From: an uncultured Bacteroidales bacterium
GTDB taxonomy: Bacteria > Bacteroidota > Bacteroidia > Bacteroidales > UBA3824
Reading direction: 5' to 3'
Length of the DNA: 64,000 bases
Assembly (NCBI GenBank): GCA_905234655.1
Contig: CAJOJG010000017.1
Location: 38,762 to 102,761, forward strand
The position numbers were made by a program, and so were the translations under genes. This document shows positions 33,044 through 40,849 of this stretch, piece by piece. Numbering within the stretch: position 1 is the first letter of the stretch; each line of letters begins with the position of its first letter. The notes beneath the pieces were generated by a model that was not told the origin of the DNA, made no database searches, and was given only the letters and a program-made list of their open reading frames with translations.

Positions 33044-35128
33044 ATGCAACAACCGTCGCTACAGCAGTTTAAGCAGAAGTACATCGAGGAGGTCAACGAC
33101 CTGCTCAACGACATGGAAGGCTCGATCCTGAACCTGGAACAGAACCCATCAAGCCAGGACGAAGTCAACCAGGTCTTCCGCGTCATGCACACCATCAAGG
33201 GCACAAGCGCGATGTACGACTTCAAGACAGTCGAGACGATAACCCACGACGTCGAAAGCATCTACAGTAAAATCCGCGACAACCAAGGCACTGTAAGCAA
33301 GGAAGTCAGCACGATGACATTGGAATGTGTGGACCTCCTGCGCCACCTGCTTAACCAGCCCGAAGAAGGCGACGACAAACTTGTGGACGAATTTTTGGCG
33401 CGGCTGGCGATACTCGACGGCAAAAAGCCAAAGTCCGCCACCGCCGACACCCAACAAGGCGACGCGGAACAGCCGCAGAGCGCGACGACGTACTACATAA
33501 AATTTGAGCCGGAAGCCGACATCACAAACCGTGGCATCAACATAAAGGGAATCCTCAAAAACATCGAGGATCTCGGCTCCGGCACAATACTCACACGCTC
33601 ATGGCCCGACGACCAGGCGACAAACGGCAAATTCTACATGTACTGGGAGGCTCTGATAGCCACCACGACACCGCCCAACGAGCTCAGCGAGACTTTCATA
33701 TTCGTCCACGACGAAGTGACGATAACCAAAATCGCGGACTTCGACCTGTTCAAATTCGACGACTTCAAGGAGCAGATAGCCATCTACCAGACGACCGACA
33801 CTCCCATCGACACCGACGAACTCATGGCGCTCGCCATGCTCTTCCAAAGCCAAACGCCTGAGCCTGAACCACAGACCCACGAGCCTGAACCACAAACGCA
33901 CGTGCCCGAACCGCAGCCACACGACCCAAATTCCGCGACAGAACAGAAAATAATCGCGAAAAGCATCGAGGCGACGGACACTAAAAATTCCAGCATAAAA
34001 GTCGATTCAGAAAAACTCGACGAGCTGATGAACCTCGTTTCGGAGTTTGTGAACACGAAGGCAGAAATGCTGCTCCTCGCCGAAAAATACGACATCCCGG
34101 AGCTCCACGACATCTGCGAGAAGGTTGACAAATTGTCCAACAAACTGAAAGACAACGCATTGTCAATACGGCTTGTGCCGATAGAAAGCCTGATTCTGCG
34201 ATTCCAAAGGCTTGTGCGCGACCTGTCCAAGGAACTCGGCAAACAAATCGACTTCGTTACGGAAGGCACGGACACCGAACTCGACAAGACCATCATCGAC
34301 AACCTTGCCGTGCCGCTCATGCACATCATCCGAAACAGCATCGACCACGGCATAGAATCCGTAGAACGCCGCCGCGAACTCAAGAAGCCCGACCACGGCA
34401 TCATAAAATTCACTGCATTCTACTCGGGCAACAACGTGTTCATCCAAGTCCAGGACGACGGCGCGGGCATGAACCCTGTAGACCTGCGTCAAAAAGCGAT
34501 CGAAAAAGGCTTCATAAAGCCCACCGACCACCTCACTAACCGCCAACTGTACGACCTCGTGTTCCTGCCCGGCTTTTCGACCGCACAGAAAATCACTGGA
34601 ATTTCAGGCCGTGGCGTGGGAATGGACGCCGTGAAACAAAACATACTCAAACTACGCGGCGAAATCGAAATGGACAGCGAAGTGGACCTCGGCACGATTA
34701 CGACCATAAAACTGCCGCTCACGCTGAGCATCGTCGACGCGCTGCTTGTGTCTGTAGCCGACACGCTATTCCTCATACCGGTCTACATCATCGACAGTTG
34801 CACACACATACGGAAAGAGGAGTTCGACAGCGGCCACGGACGCATAATCCACGAAGGCGAGCCGACTCCCGTCATCGACCTCCGCAAAGAACTTAACATG
34901 GGCGGTACGACACCTGACGAGGCGACGGCGGTAATGGTCAAGCACAAGGACTCGCGTGTCGGGCTTATCCTCGACAAAGTCCACGGCGAACACCAGGCAG
35001 TGCTCAAGCCGCTCGGAAAATATTTCAACAACCAGGAATACCTCTCCGGCGGCAGCATCCTCGGCGACGGAAGCATAGCCCTCGTGTTAGACACTAACAA
35101 ACTTATCCGACAACTCACCAAAAACTAA
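33044..35128 (+). CDS. cheA: CheA-type histidine kinase
   Basis: A 694-residue CheA. Hpt domain 1-125 with phospho-His49 in FRVMHTIKGTSAM; a P2-like region at about 145-250; a linker with repeated PEPEPQTH units near 268-300; the dimerisation helices (about 315-385); the ATPase domain with LMHIIRNSIDHGIE, QVQDDGAGMNP and GRGVGMDAVKQN (about 385-560); and a C-terminal CheW-like domain (about 565-690). No chemoreceptor, CheR, CheB or flagellar gene is present here, so this is a chemosensory-type kinase of unknown output. cheW follows 8 nt later. Confidence 0.92.
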   Translation: MQQPSLQQFKQKYIEEVNDLLNDMEGSILNLEQNPSSQDEVNQVFRVMHTIKGTSAMYDFKTVETITHDVESIYSKIRDNQGTVSKEVSTMTLECVDLLRHLLNQPEEGDDKLVDEFLARLAILDGKKPKSATADTQQGDAEQPQSATTYYIKFEPEADITNRGINIKGILKNIEDLGSGTILTRSWPDDQATNGKFYMYWEALIATTTPPNELSETFIFVHDEVTITKIADFDLFKFDDFKEQIAIYQTTDTPIDTDELMALAMLFQSQTPEPEPQTHEPEPQTHVPEPQPHDPNSATEQKIIAKSIEATDTKNSSIKVDSEKLDELMNLVSEFVNTKAEMLLLAEKYDIPELHDICEKVDKLSNKLKDNALSIRLVPIESLILRFQRLVRDLSKELGKQIDFVTEGTDTELDKTIIDNLAVPLMHIIRNSIDHGIESVERRRELKKPDHGIIKFTAFYSGNNVFIQVQDDGAGMNPVDLRQKAIEKGFIKPTDHLTNRQLYDLVFLPGFSTAQKITGISGRGVGMDAVKQNILKLRGEIEMDSEVDLGTITTIKLPLTLSIVDALLVSVADTLFLIPVYIIDSCTHIRKEEFDSGHGRIIHEGEPTPVIDLRKELNMGGTTPDEATAVMVKHKDSRVGLILDKVHGEHQAVLKPLGKYFNNQEYLSGGSILGDGSIALVLDTNKLIRQLTKN

Positions 35129-35136
35129 GACTGACC

Positions 35137-35631
35137 ATGGAAAACTTCAGCGGCGCGACACCATACCTCTCGTTTTGGCTCGACGGCGAACTGTACGCCT
35201 TCGACATCGACAATGTCGTGGAAGTGACAGAACTGCCCAAAATAACAAAAGTGCCACAGTGCGCCGACTACATAAAAGGTGTGTTCAATTTCCGTGGCGA
35301 AATCCTGCCCACGATCGACGTGCGCACAAAGTGCCACCTTGACGAACTCGCCCCCGGCTCCATCAGCGAGGACGACATCGACGACCGCGCGGTCATAGTC
35401 CTCGAGATTAACAAGGACGACCCGGACTTGCACCTCATTGCGGGCGCGATTGTGGACAAGGTAAGCGACGTGGTCAACATAAAGCCGATAGACATAATCA
35501 GGATACACGACTTCGACTCAAAGATAGACGCATCGCTTTCCGACGGTGTCTATAACCATGACGGCAAAATCATCACAATCCTTCAGACCGCGAAAATCCT
35601 CGCCATGGACGACACCATCGTAAACGAATGA
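35137..35631 (+). CDS. cheW: CheW-type coupling protein
   Basis: A 164-residue scaffold protein linking CheA to receptors. The CheW fold is recognisable: YLSFWLDGELYAFDIDNVVE at the start, GVFNFRGEILPTIDVR near 47-62, then AGAIVDKVSDVVNI near 107. It contains an acidic insertion (about 68-85) compared with E. coli CheW. Last gene of the operon; it converges with aroD over a 10-bp gap. Confidence 0.9.
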   Translation: MENFSGATPYLSFWLDGELYAFDIDNVVEVTELPKITKVPQCADYIKGVFNFRGEILPTIDVRTKCHLDELAPGSISEDDIDDRAVIVLEINKDDPDLHLIAGAIVDKVSDVVNIKPIDIIRIHDFDSKIDASLSDGVYNHDGKIITILQTAKILAMDDTIVNE

Positions 35632-35641
35632 TTGTGTTTTT

Positions 35642-36286
35642 TTACCCTCCAATCCCCAATTCCTTCACGTAACGCCTCATCCGGGACACTGTAAGTTGAC
35701 CGGGCGCAGTGCCGTCGCCGTAGTCCGAGGCGACGTATGTGAACTTTGCGCCACATCCAAGCGACGCAAGCCTCGAAATCTGACCCAACGTCCCCATGCC
35801 AAACGCCACAATCCCATCGCCTTCGCCATACAGCGACATCAAGGTTGAATTGTCGGCGGGAGAATTGACCTTACAGGCTATTTTCACAATATCCGCACCG
35901 CGTCCACGGCACTCGGAAATGATGGAGTCCAAATCTGAACGCGACGGTGTGAGGTCAAAATTATGGTATGAAATTATCAACTTGCACTTTGTGCCGTTGC
36001 AGGCGGACTTCATTCGGGCGGCGACCTCCGCGCCGCGCTCTATCTCGACATCAATATAGTCCGCGCCACATTGTGCGGCGGTCACGAGATATTTTAACGA
36101 AGCCTCCTCGTCGAAAACTCCCGGTCGGCACGTCACGATATAACTCACGTCCCTTTTTGAGAGCAAGTCCTTCATCTCGGCCACCGTAGGACGCACAAGG
36201 TCAACGCGCAATTCGGCGCACTTCTCGTCGCCAAGTTGGCGGAGGGCGTTACCGACACCCTCCGCCGACAAGCATACGTACAACAT
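35642..36286 (-). CDS. aroD: Type I 3-dehydroquinate dehydratase
   Basis: A 214-residue class I (Schiff-base) dehydroquinase for the third step of the shikimate pathway. Motifs: CAELRVDLVRP near 24-34, YIVTCRPG near 49, the catalytic His in IISYHNFDLTPS near 108, and the Schiff-base Lys in GADIVKIACKVNS near 138. Last gene of the pheA-tyrA-DAHP synthase operon (19-nt gap), so it is probably under the same attenuator. Confidence 0.9.
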   Translation of the reverse strand: MLYVCLSAEGVGNALRQLGDEKCAELRVDLVRPTVAEMKDLLSKRDVSYIVTCRPGVFDEEASLKYLVTAAQCGADYIDVEIERGAEVAARMKSACNGTKCKLIISYHNFDLTPSRSDLDSIISECRGRGADIVKIACKVNSPADNSTLMSLYGEGDGIVAFGMGTLGQISRLASLGCGAKFTYVASDYGDGTAPGQLTVSRMRRYVKELGIGG

Positions 36287-36305
36287 GATTCTATTGTTTT
36301 AGAGA

Positions 36306-37364
36306 CTAACCGTTGAGGACTTTTGTCTGGACGTTGACCGACGCATCGTGGATGGCGGAAAATACCTGAGCCACAAAATTCTCGTCCAAGTCGCGTTCCT
36401 TCGCCATGCCGACGTATTTTGTGAGGATGGAGTCCCAACGCGACGGCTGATAGACAGTCATGTTGTTGGCCTTCTTGTACTCGCCAATCTTCACGCACAC
36501 ATCCATGCGCTTGCGGAGCATGTTGATGATTTCGGTATCCATCTGGTCGATGTGGAAACGCAATTCATTGAGGGATTCCTTGGACGCAGTCTCGGGGTCT
36601 ACCTTGCGGACAACGAGTTTGCCGAGCATTTCCTTGAGCGCGGCGGGTGTGAGTTGCTGCTTTGCGTCGCTCCAAGCCTTGTCGGGGTCGATGTGGGATT
36701 CAATCATGAGACCGTCAAAATTCAAGTCCATCGCCTTCTGTGACAAGTCGAAGAGGTATTCACGCTTGCCAGCGATGTGGGACGGATCGCAGAACAGCGG
36801 CAAGTCCGGGCGGCGACGCTTGATTTCCATGCCGATTTTCCAGCCCGGCTCATTGCGGTAGAGAATCTTCTCGTAACTTGAAAATCCCCTGTGAATCAGA
36901 CCAATCTTGCTGAGTCCGACAGATTCGAGGCGTTCTATCGCGCCGAGCCAAAGTTCAACGTCGGGGTTGACAGGATTTTTGACCAAGACTGGAATATTAC
37001 AGCCTTTGAGGCTTTCAGCAATGTCCTGCATCATGAACGGATTGGCGGTTGTACGCGCACCAATCCAAATGATGTCGATGCCGCCCTTGATGGCCGACCA
37101 CACGTGTTTCGCATTGGCAACCTCGGTGGCGGTCAACATGCCGGTCTCGCGCTTCACATCCTGAAGCCATTCAAGGCCGACTTCGCCCACGCCCTCGAAG
37201 TTGCCCGGACGTGTGCGCGGTTTCCAAATTCCCGCCCTGAAAACCTTGATGCCATTAGCCGCTAATTGGCGCGCTGTTTCCAATGTCTGTTCTTTTGTCT
37301 CGGCAGAACAGGGACCCGATATTATCCACGGCTTGTCACCGAAGACTTCTTCAAAATATTTCAT
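36306..37364 (-). CDS. DAHP synthase - chorismate mutase fusion
   Basis: A 352-residue fusion. Residues 1-260 are a type I-beta (KDO8P-synthase-like) DAHP synthase: PWIISGPCSAETKEQ near 12, FRAGIWKPRTRPGNFEG near 43, LPLFCDPSHIAGKREYLF near 195. Residues about 265-350 are an AroQ-type chorismate mutase (LRFHIDQMDTEIINMLRKRM; VKIGEYKKAN). The fusion is known from Porphyromonas and Prevotella, where prephenate feeds back on DAHP synthase through the mutase domain. It performs the first committed step and the chorismate branch step of Phe/Tyr synthesis. The 134-bp gap to tyrA contains a small hairpin (37396-37406 with 37415-37425) and TTCTGTGTATT-like words. Confidence 0.92.
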   Translation of the reverse strand: MKYFEEVFGDKPWIISGPCSAETKEQTLETARQLAANGIKVFRAGIWKPRTRPGNFEGVGEVGLEWLQDVKRETGMLTATEVANAKHVWSAIKGGIDIIWIGARTTANPFMMQDIAESLKGCNIPVLVKNPVNPDVELWLGAIERLESVGLSKIGLIHRGFSSYEKILYRNEPGWKIGMEIKRRRPDLPLFCDPSHIAGKREYLFDLSQKAMDLNFDGLMIESHIDPDKAWSDAKQQLTPAALKEMLGKLVVRKVDPETASKESLNELRFHIDQMDTEIINMLRKRMDVCVKIGEYKKANNMTVYQPSRWDSILTKYVGMAKERDLDENFVAQVFSAIHDASVNVQTKVLNG

Positions 37365-37498
37365 CTTACCAAATGTATTTGTTCCGTGTATTCCGAATCA
37401 TAAAAATACTTGTGTTTTTATGATTACCTTTTTATAGTTTTACCTTTCTGTATTTCTGTGTATTCTGTGTTTTCCGTGACTAAAAACATTTCCTTCAA

Positions 37499-38341
37499 TC
37501 ACTTCAACACTTTCCTGATGCGGTTCGCATTGTTGACGTAATCCATCATGCCCTTGATGTCGTCGTTGACGAGAAGTTGCTTGAAGTTCTGAAGTTTTTC
37601 GATGTAGGTGCCGAGTACGTCGAGGACGTTGTCCTTGTTGTTGTCGAAGATCGGCACCCACATCTCGGCGTTGCTCTTGGCAAGGCGCACCGTCGATGCA
37701 AAACCGCCCGAAGCAAGGCTGAAGATGTTTTTTTCGTTGCGTTCCTTGTCCAAGACCGTCTGCGCCAACGCAAACGAGCATACGTGCGACAGGTGCGACA
37801 CATACGCCACGTGGACGTCGTGGTTGAAGGAATTGAAAAACATGGTGTTCATGTTCAATACCTCAAACATCCTTCGCGCCGTCTTGACAGCGTCTTCGTC
37901 GGAATCTTCGGAATCGCAGATTATCAACGCCTTGCCGTCGAACATTCCTGAAATTGCAGACCACGGCCCCGAATTTTCCGTTCCCGCCATCGGGTGGCAG
38001 GCGACGTAGCGGCGGCGGCGGCTGTGTCCCTTGACGCGCTCGCAGATTGTGCCCTTGGTGGAACAGATGTCGATTACAATCTGGTTGTCGTTGATTTTGT
38101 TGAGGACGTCGGGCAAAATCTTGATGGCCGCGCTCACCGGGACGGCGATTACGACGATGTCGCCTTTGCTGATGGCTTCGTCCATCGTACATTCCTCGTC
38201 GATAAGCCCCACTTGCTTGGCGTATCCCTGGCTCACGGGGCTGAGGTCGTAGCCAAAAATCTCGTCGGCGAATCCGCGTTTCCTGAGGTCCAGCGCGAGC
38301 GACCCGCCCAAAAGTCCGAGTCCAATTATTGAAAGTTTCAT
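37499..38341 (-). CDS. tyrA: Prephenate dehydrogenase
   Basis: A 280-residue monofunctional NAD(P)-dependent enzyme that turns prephenate into 4-hydroxyphenylpyruvate for tyrosine. The N-terminal nucleotide loop is IIGLGLLGGSLALDLRKRG (4-22), followed by VIAVPVSAAIKILPDV near 72, ICSTKGTICERV near 96 and the catalytic HPMAGTENSGP near 117. No chorismate mutase or ACT domain is attached; the mutase is on the DAHP synthase encoded next. Confidence 0.92.
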   Translation of the reverse strand: MKLSIIGLGLLGGSLALDLRKRGFADEIFGYDLSPVSQGYAKQVGLIDEECTMDEAISKGDIVVIAVPVSAAIKILPDVLNKINDNQIVIDICSTKGTICERVKGHSRRRRYVACHPMAGTENSGPWSAISGMFDGKALIICDSEDSDEDAVKTARRMFEVLNMNTMFFNSFNHDVHVAYVSHLSHVCSFALAQTVLDKERNEKNIFSLASGGFASTVRLAKSNAEMWVPIFDNNKDNVLDVLGTYIEKLQNFKQLLVNDDIKGMMDYVNNANRIRKVLK

Positions 38342-38404
38342 TTTTTGTATTTTGTTTTCTACGTTAATTACTTTTCTTTTGCACGACCGCCTTGCGGCGG
38401 CCTA

Positions 38405-38519
38405 ATTTTTTCTAAACAGAAATTTTCGTCAATTTGACCGTCAATTTTCGTCAATTTTTTTGTCAATTACGTTTATTAATTGACGGTAATTGACGAAAAA
38501 ATTGACGGTAATTTTCGTT
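38405..38519. repeat. Long AT-rich palindrome between pheA and tyrA
   Basis: Words GTCAATTTTCGTCAATTTTT and TAATTGACGGTAATTGACG are arranged head to head around about 38474, forming an imperfect hairpin of more than 30 bp per arm inside the operon. No T-run follows on the minus strand, so it does not look like a terminator; it may stabilise or process the message. Confidence 0.65.
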
Positions 38520-39365
38520 TTAATCATTGTGCATCTGTTCCCACGATTTTGAGCCTTCCATGTACTCGCCGAGGATGTGTATCTTGTTGAGCAACGGGCG
38601 GATGGCGGTAATCATGCCGTTGTACATCCGCTGGTCGTCAAACTTGACATCGACGTAAAACATGTACTGCATCGGCTGTCCCATTATCGGCATGGATTCC
38701 ACTTTGGTCAAATCGACGTTGTAGTACGACATCACGCTGAGTATCTGGGCAAGGCTGCCGACCTTGTTTTTGAGGACGAGGTTGAGGGAAGCCTTGTTGA
38801 AGGTTTCGAGGCCGCTGTCCATCGCGTTTTTGACGACCATGAACCGTGTGTAGTTTTTCTTGAAAGTCTCGATGCCGGGGGCGATGATTTCGAGACCGTT
38901 GGCCTGGGCCGCAAGCTCGCTGCCCACCGCGCCCAATGTCCTGTCGCCGCTCTCTGCCACCTGGCGCATTCCCAGGGCGGTGTCGGCGCACTCGGCGAGT
39001 TTGATGTGGGGGTACTGGCTGAAAAACTGCCTTGTCTGGTTGATTGCCATATAGTGGCTGCGCACTTCGCGCAGGTCTTCTATCTTGACGCCGGGAAGGA
39101 CGGCGAGGTTTTGCCTTACGCGCAGGAATATCTCGCCGCAGATGCGCACTTCCTTGCGGCGCAGAAGGTTGAGGTTGGCGTGGATGGTGCCGGCAATCGT
39201 GTTTTCGATTGCGATGAGGCCGTAGTCGTTTTCGCAATTCTCGACGCTGTTGAGCACTTCTTCAAACGACATCTTTTCCACGATGTCGATGTCCCTGCCG
39301 GCGAAATACTCGCGGGCAGCCACCTCGTGGAACGCGCCTTTCACTCCTTGTATCGCTACTTTCAT
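38520..39365 (-). CDS. pheA: Prephenate dehydratase
   Basis: A 281-residue enzyme with the PDT domain (1-190) and a C-terminal ACT domain (about 200-275) for feedback by phenylalanine. Motifs: GVKGAFHEVAAREYF at the start, YGLIAIENTIAGTIH near 50 and the catalytic KKNYTRFMVVKN near 168; ACT signature KVGSLAQILSVMSYYNVDL and the ESMP segment that binds Phe. No chorismate mutase domain. First structural gene after the Phe/Tyr leader; its ATG lies 22 nt beyond the attenuator's T-run. Confidence 0.93.
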   Translation of the reverse strand: MKVAIQGVKGAFHEVAAREYFAGRDIDIVEKMSFEEVLNSVENCENDYGLIAIENTIAGTIHANLNLLRRKEVRICGEIFLRVRQNLAVLPGVKIEDLREVRSHYMAINQTRQFFSQYPHIKLAECADTALGMRQVAESGDRTLGAVGSELAAQANGLEIIAPGIETFKKNYTRFMVVKNAMDSGLETFNKASLNLVLKNKVGSLAQILSVMSYYNVDLTKVESMPIMGQPMQYMFYVDVKFDDQRMYNGMITAIRPLLNKIHILGEYMEGSKSWEQMHND

Positions 39366-39387
39366 GTTGTTAATGATTATGATAATT

Positions 39388-39420
39388 AAAAAAGCCCCAC
39401 CCTATCTCTAAGGTGAGGCT
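39388..39420 (-). terminator. Attenuator terminator of the pheA operon
   Basis: On the minus strand AGCCTCACC (39420-39412) pairs with GGTGGGGCT (39401-39393, one U-G pair) around a 10-nt loop, directly followed by TTTTTT. It lies between the leader-peptide stop and pheA. Confidence 0.9.
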
Positions 39421-39471
39421 CGTGCATCTTGTCTTTTTGTTGCCTTAAAACATAGAATTACCGCCTCACCT
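39411..39471 (-). promoter_or_regulatory. Antiterminator helix of the pheA attenuator
   Basis: AGGTGAGGC (minus strand, 39471-39463, the last sense codons of the leader ORF) is a perfect 9-bp complement of GCCTCACCT (39419-39411), which is also the 5' arm of the terminator. The two helices exclude each other. A ribosome stalled at the aromatic codons leaves AGGTGAGGC free and blocks termination; a ribosome reaching the stop covers it and lets the terminator form. Confidence 0.85.
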
Positions 39472-39529
39472 CGTCGCCAAAGTAAGCAAAGTAAAACGCA
39501 TAATAATATGTTCCGAATTTTGTATTCAT
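39458..39529 (-). CDS. Phe/Tyr-rich attenuation leader peptide of the pheA operon
   Basis: An ORF of 23 codons with four Phe and five Tyr, including the block YYYAFYFAYF at residues 8-17, and ending GDEVRR. This matches the role of PheL in enteric bacteria: translation speed through the aromatic codons reports charged tRNA-Phe and tRNA-Tyr. Both amino acids are products of the operon downstream, which fits the mixed composition. The promoter-like TAACTTTG at 39538-39545 would put the transcript start very close to the ATG, so the leader may be read as a nearly leaderless message. Confidence 0.85.
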   Translation of the reverse strand: MNTKFGTYYYAFYFAYFGDEVRR

Positions 39530-39537
39530 CGTGGCTG

Positions 39538-39545
39538 CAAAGTTA
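39538..39545 (-). promoter_or_regulatory. Probable -7 box of the pheA operon
   Basis: TAACTTTG on the minus strand fits TAnnTTTG. No convincing TTTG lies 19-21 bp upstream, so the site rests on one element and on its position just before the leader peptide. Confidence 0.5.
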
Positions 39546-39578
39546 GCGTATATTTCGTAAAGCCGATGTTAAAGAATG

Positions 39579-39758
39579 TTAAAAGAGAGGGGTGGAAAAT
39601 TCCACTTCCTCACGTCGGGACACCTTCCGCCTGTTGCGTCTTGAATCTACAGGCGCAGTCAAATCCTTAGTTTCAACACCCAAAACCAAACTGATACGTG
39701 TCAATGTCTCGATGTCAAAATCGGTCTGTCCCTCAACCTCTTGGTATTCATGGTTCAT
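39579..39758 (-). CDS. Small protein, possible fragment of an XRE-type helix-turn-helix
   Basis: A 59-codon frame upstream of the pheA leader. A -7 box TACATTTG is present upstream (minus strand, 39776-39783), so transcription is plausible. Residues 14-33 (FDIETLTRISLVLGVETKDL) resemble the last two helices of XRE-type domains, but the DNA-recognition helix is missing; the C-terminus is very basic (DSRRNRRKVSRREE). It could be a small regulator or a truncated antitoxin-like relic. It ends 50 nt before the leader ORF. Confidence 0.4.
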   Translation of the reverse strand: MNHEYQEVEGQTDFDIETLTRISLVLGVETKDLTAPVDSRRNRRKVSRREEVEFSTPLF

Positions 39759-39883
39759 GGCTTTTTAAGTTTCTGCAAATGTAACGTGTTTTTCTTATTT
39801 TCCTAAATTCTACATACATTTTTTTGCACATTATCCTATCCCCCCAAAAAAATCCTTACCTTTGCACCCAAAAAATAAAAAAA

Positions 39884-40816
39884 ATGCTAAAAATTACTGG
39901 CAAATTCCCCTTCCACTTGCTTGCCTTGATGGTGGCGTTAGTGTGGGGCTCAACATTCGCGTCGAGCAAGGTGTTGCTCAATGCCGGGATGTCGCCGGCG
40001 GAAATAATGACCATCCGATTTGCCGTGGCGTACTTGGCGATGCTGCCGTTTTGCTGGAAGAGCGTGAGATTCACGGGCTGGAAAGACGAAATGCTGTTTG
40101 CAGTGCTCGGAATCACCGGCGGGTCGCTGTATTTTCTCACCGAAAACCTCGCCGTCGGCCTTGCCTCAGCGACATCGACAGTAGCCCTCATCGTCTGCGC
40201 CACGCCAATCCTCACCGCCATCGTCAACCGTCTCGTCCTGCGCGGCGAAAGGCTTGGCACTCAATTCCTTGCGGGTTCCATTGTTGCGCTCGTCGGCACG
40301 GCTTTGGTGGTCTTCAACGGCATCTTCGTACTCGACGACAATCCGCTCGTCATAATCCTCAGCCTTGCCGCCGCGCTGTGCTGGAGTTTCTATTCAATAA
40401 CGCTCAAAGTGTTGGAACGCAAATACAGTTCGCTCGACATCACAAGGAAAATATTCTTTTGGGGCGTGCTGACAATGCTGCCGTACTTCCTGTACGAGCC
40501 GTTTGACGTAGATGCGGACACCGTCAGGCAGCCAGTGGTGGCGTTCAACGTGCTGTTTCTCGCGCTCGTGGCGTCGCTCGGATGCTATTTTGCATGGTCA
40601 TACGTGGCAAGGCGGCTCGGCATCGTTACCGCGTCAAACTATCTGTACTTCAATCCCGTAGTGGCTCTCATCACCGCCCACATCGCCCTCGACGAGACGA
40701 TTACAATCTACGCAATCATAGGCTGCGTGGTAACGGTGGCGGGCGTTTACCTCTGCAACAAAAAAATAGCACGATTTCAAAAAAATGTTAACGGATTTGT
40801 ATGGTTTTTGAATTAA
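39884..40816 (+). CDS. EamA/DMT-family transporter
   Basis: A 310-residue inner-membrane protein with about ten transmembrane segments in two EamA repeats (about 10-145 and 160-300). Typical are the opening LLALMVALVWGSTFASSKVL and the repeat-1 end LGTQFLAGSIVALVGTALVV. The start at 39884 is chosen because a -7 box (TACCTTTG, 39857-39864) lies downstream of the earlier ATG at 39824. Members export amino acids or other metabolites; its place next to the Phe/Tyr operon would fit an aromatic exporter, but this is only suggestive because the gene is divergent and separately promoted. Confidence 0.85.
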   Translation: MLKITGKFPFHLLALMVALVWGSTFASSKVLLNAGMSPAEIMTIRFAVAYLAMLPFCWKSVRFTGWKDEMLFAVLGITGGSLYFLTENLAVGLASATSTVALIVCATPILTAIVNRLVLRGERLGTQFLAGSIVALVGTALVVFNGIFVLDDNPLVIILSLAAALCWSFYSITLKVLERKYSSLDITRKIFFWGVLTMLPYFLYEPFDVDADTVRQPVVAFNVLFLALVASLGCYFAWSYVARRLGIVTASNYLYFNPVVALITAHIALDETITIYAIIGCVVTVAGVYLCNKKIARFQKNVNGFVWFLN

Positions 40817-40830
40817 ATACACTACATTTG
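40796..40830 (+). promoter_or_regulatory. Promoter for the second PP2C sensor gene
   Basis: TTTG (40796-40799), 23-bp spacer, TACATTTG (40823-40830). The -33 box lies inside the 3' end of the transporter gene. Confidence 0.5.
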
Positions 40831-40849
40831 TTAGCGGAAACCGACAACG

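Noticed and set aside
33044-35631. Flagellar chemotaxis locus
   Set aside because: cheA and cheW occur without receptors, cheR, cheB or any flagellar gene, and flagella are rare in this phylum.
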